This document shows, piece by piece, positions 23,077-23,847 of a stretch of 23,847 nt of DNA. The position numbers and the translations under genes were made by a program. Source of the DNA: HGM04593 sp045660825 (lineage in GTDB: Bacteria > Bacteroidota > Bacteroidia > Bacteroidales > Bacteroidaceae); NCBI GenBank assembly GCA_045660825.1, contig JAZREN010000041.1, forward strand, positions 1-23,847, read 5' to 3'. The notes beneath the pieces were generated by a model. That model was not told the DNA's origin and ran no database searches. It worked only from the letters and a program-made list of their open reading frames with translations. Numbering within the stretch: the first letter of the stretch is position 1; each line of letters opens with the position of its first letter.

Positions 23077-23679
23077 ATGGAAAACAAGATAAAAGATATT
23101 TTCTGCCCTAATATTGTTGAGGAGAGGAATCTGAATATGACCGTTGTGGATGTCTATTCACGTCTTATGATGGACCGTATAATATTCCTTAGCGGTGAAG
23201 TGAATGGCGATAAGATGGACACTATTGTGGCTCAGATGCTGTTCCTTGATTCGCTGAACCACGACCCGATACATCTGTACATAAACTCGGGAGGTGGCGA
23301 GTGTTACTCGGGTCTGCAGCTTGTGTCGGTGATGCGCTACATTAAGTCGCCTGTATATACAACAGTGCTGGGACTTGCCGCATCAATGGCTGCAGTGATT
23401 GCAAGCAGTGGCGAGAAAGGACACCGCAAGGCGCTCCCTTATTCCAGGTTCATGATACACCAGCCAAGTTCGGGGGTGGGGTATTCAACATTCCGTGACC
23501 AGCAGATTCATTTGAAGGAGATGGAGAGCCTTAAGTATGATCTGTACGAGGTTCTTGCCCAAAACAGCAATCTGTCTGTCGATGAAATTGAGAGATTGTG
23601 TGACAGGGATAATTGGATGAAAGCGCCCGAGGCTATAGAACTCGGTTTTTTGGATGAGGTGGTTGAACGCATGGAGTAA
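23077..23679 (+). CDS. ClpP-family serine peptidase, specialised paralogue
   Basis: A 200-residue Clp protease proteolytic subunit. The full catalytic triad is visible: Ser103 in GLAASMAAVIAS, His128 in RFMIHQPSSG and Asp178 in CDRDNWMKAPEA. The length is normal for ClpP, whose 14-mers degrade proteins fed by an AAA+ unfoldase in the cytoplasm. The usual NSPGG oxyanion-loop motif reads NSGGG (70-74), and the N-terminal loop (FCPNIVEERNLNM) is unlike housekeeping ClpP. There is no adjacent clpX or tig gene; the neighbour is the kinase-AAA fusion 24 bases upstream, so this is likely a second, dedicated ClpP of the genome. It is followed by a strong terminator, which ends the unit. I give no gene symbol because it is probably not the housekeeping clpP. 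Confidence 0.93.
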   Translation: MENKIKDIFCPNIVEERNLNMTVVDVYSRLMMDRIIFLSGEVNGDKMDTIVAQMLFLDSLNHDPIHLYINSGGGECYSGLQLVSVMRYIKSPVYTTVLGLAASMAAVIASSGEKGHRKALPYSRFMIHQPSSGVGYSTFRDQQIHLKEMESLKYDLYEVLAQNSNLSVDEIERLCDRDNWMKAPEAIELGFLDEVVERME

Positions 23680-23709
23680 AGATGTGTTCGCTGATAATGT
23701 TGTAAAAAT

Positions 23710-23757
23710 GAGGCCGGGTCAAAAGTATTTTTGCTCCGGCCTCTCTGTTTTTGTTTT
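23710..23757 (+). terminator. Strong rho-independent terminator after the ClpP-like gene
   Basis: GAGGCCGG (23710-23717) pairs perfectly with CCGGCCTC (23736-23743), with a further CAAAA/TTTTG pairing inside, and a T-rich tail TCTGTTTTTGTTTT follows. It begins 30 bases after the stop codon. Confidence 0.9.
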
Positions 23758-23807
23758 ATCGGCAAGATTTTAGTCTGAAAAAATTGTATTTCGGCTGATA
23801 TGAGTTC

Positions 23808-23847
23808 TTATGCAGCCTTATTGAGCTCCATATACGCACCAGCAATG
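23808..23847 (-). CDS. C-terminal end of a minus-strand gene (partial)
   Basis: On the minus strand the frame entering at the window edge reads IAGAYMELNKAA and stops with TAA at 23810-23808. It faces the ClpP-like gene across the terminator. Twelve residues do not allow identification. Confidence 0.45.
   Translation of the reverse strand, partial: IAGAYMELNKAA

Overview
The window looks like a piece of a Bacteroidales chromosome (a gut Bacteroides/Prevotella-type organism; I cannot fix the genus). Three promoter-like sites carry the TAnnTTTG -7 box of this group, one of them with a TTTG -33 element at exactly 19 bp. The protein content also fits: MATE pump, FGE/SUMF1-type domains, a RyR-domain protein, BspA-like leucine-rich repeats and a very large 'polyvalent' mobile-element protein. 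Intergenic spaces contain many broken genes, so this is an accessory region.

Layout. (1) 1-3425: an AT-rich island. It holds the tail of a putative toxin overlapping a HigA-like antitoxin, a putative HNH-type zinc-binding protein whose stop overlaps the start of a decayed nitroreductase, and a 444-aa protein with an HExxH metallopeptidase motif, closed by a hairpin terminator. (2) 3426-4296: no intact gene; two coding-like remnants, one behind a promoter-like box and containing a long inverted repeat, then an imperfect hairpin. (3) 4297-10361, minus strand: a well-supported promoter, a 1313-aa membrane protein (Castor/Pollux-like pore, two RCK-like domains, a RyR domain, two SUMF1-type domains), an overlapping MATE efflux gene, a coding-like remnant and a small acidic hypothetical gene. 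(4) 10412-19886: a 2949-aa polyvalent-type ORF between tandem arrays of 78-bp hairpins with a 103/104-bp period. A 118-bp unit near each end is almost identical (2 differences), and the two copies lie 9047 bp apart as direct repeats. The ORF starts inside one array and ends against the other, so it is probably a fragment of a larger mobile-element protein. (5) 19887-20830: mostly non-coding, with a hairpin and one doubtful small membrane ORF. (6) 20686-23757, plus strand: a promoter, then a YbjN-like small protein, a protein kinase fused to an AAA ATPase, and a ClpP-family peptidase, closed by a strong terminator. (7) The last 40 bases are the C-terminal end of a minus-strand gene.

How the genes may work together. 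The clearest candidate for an undescribed system is region 6: a signalling kinase fused to an AAA motor, next to its own ClpP-type peptidase and a small chaperone-like protein, which suggests phosphorylation-regulated proteolysis. The second is region 3, where a channel, nucleotide-sensing domains, RyR and two SUMF1 folds sit in one polypeptide translated next to an exporter. The pairing of an HNH-like protein with an HExxH protein in region 1 may be a defence-type module, but that is inference only. All domain calls are from reading motifs by eye; no database search was possible.
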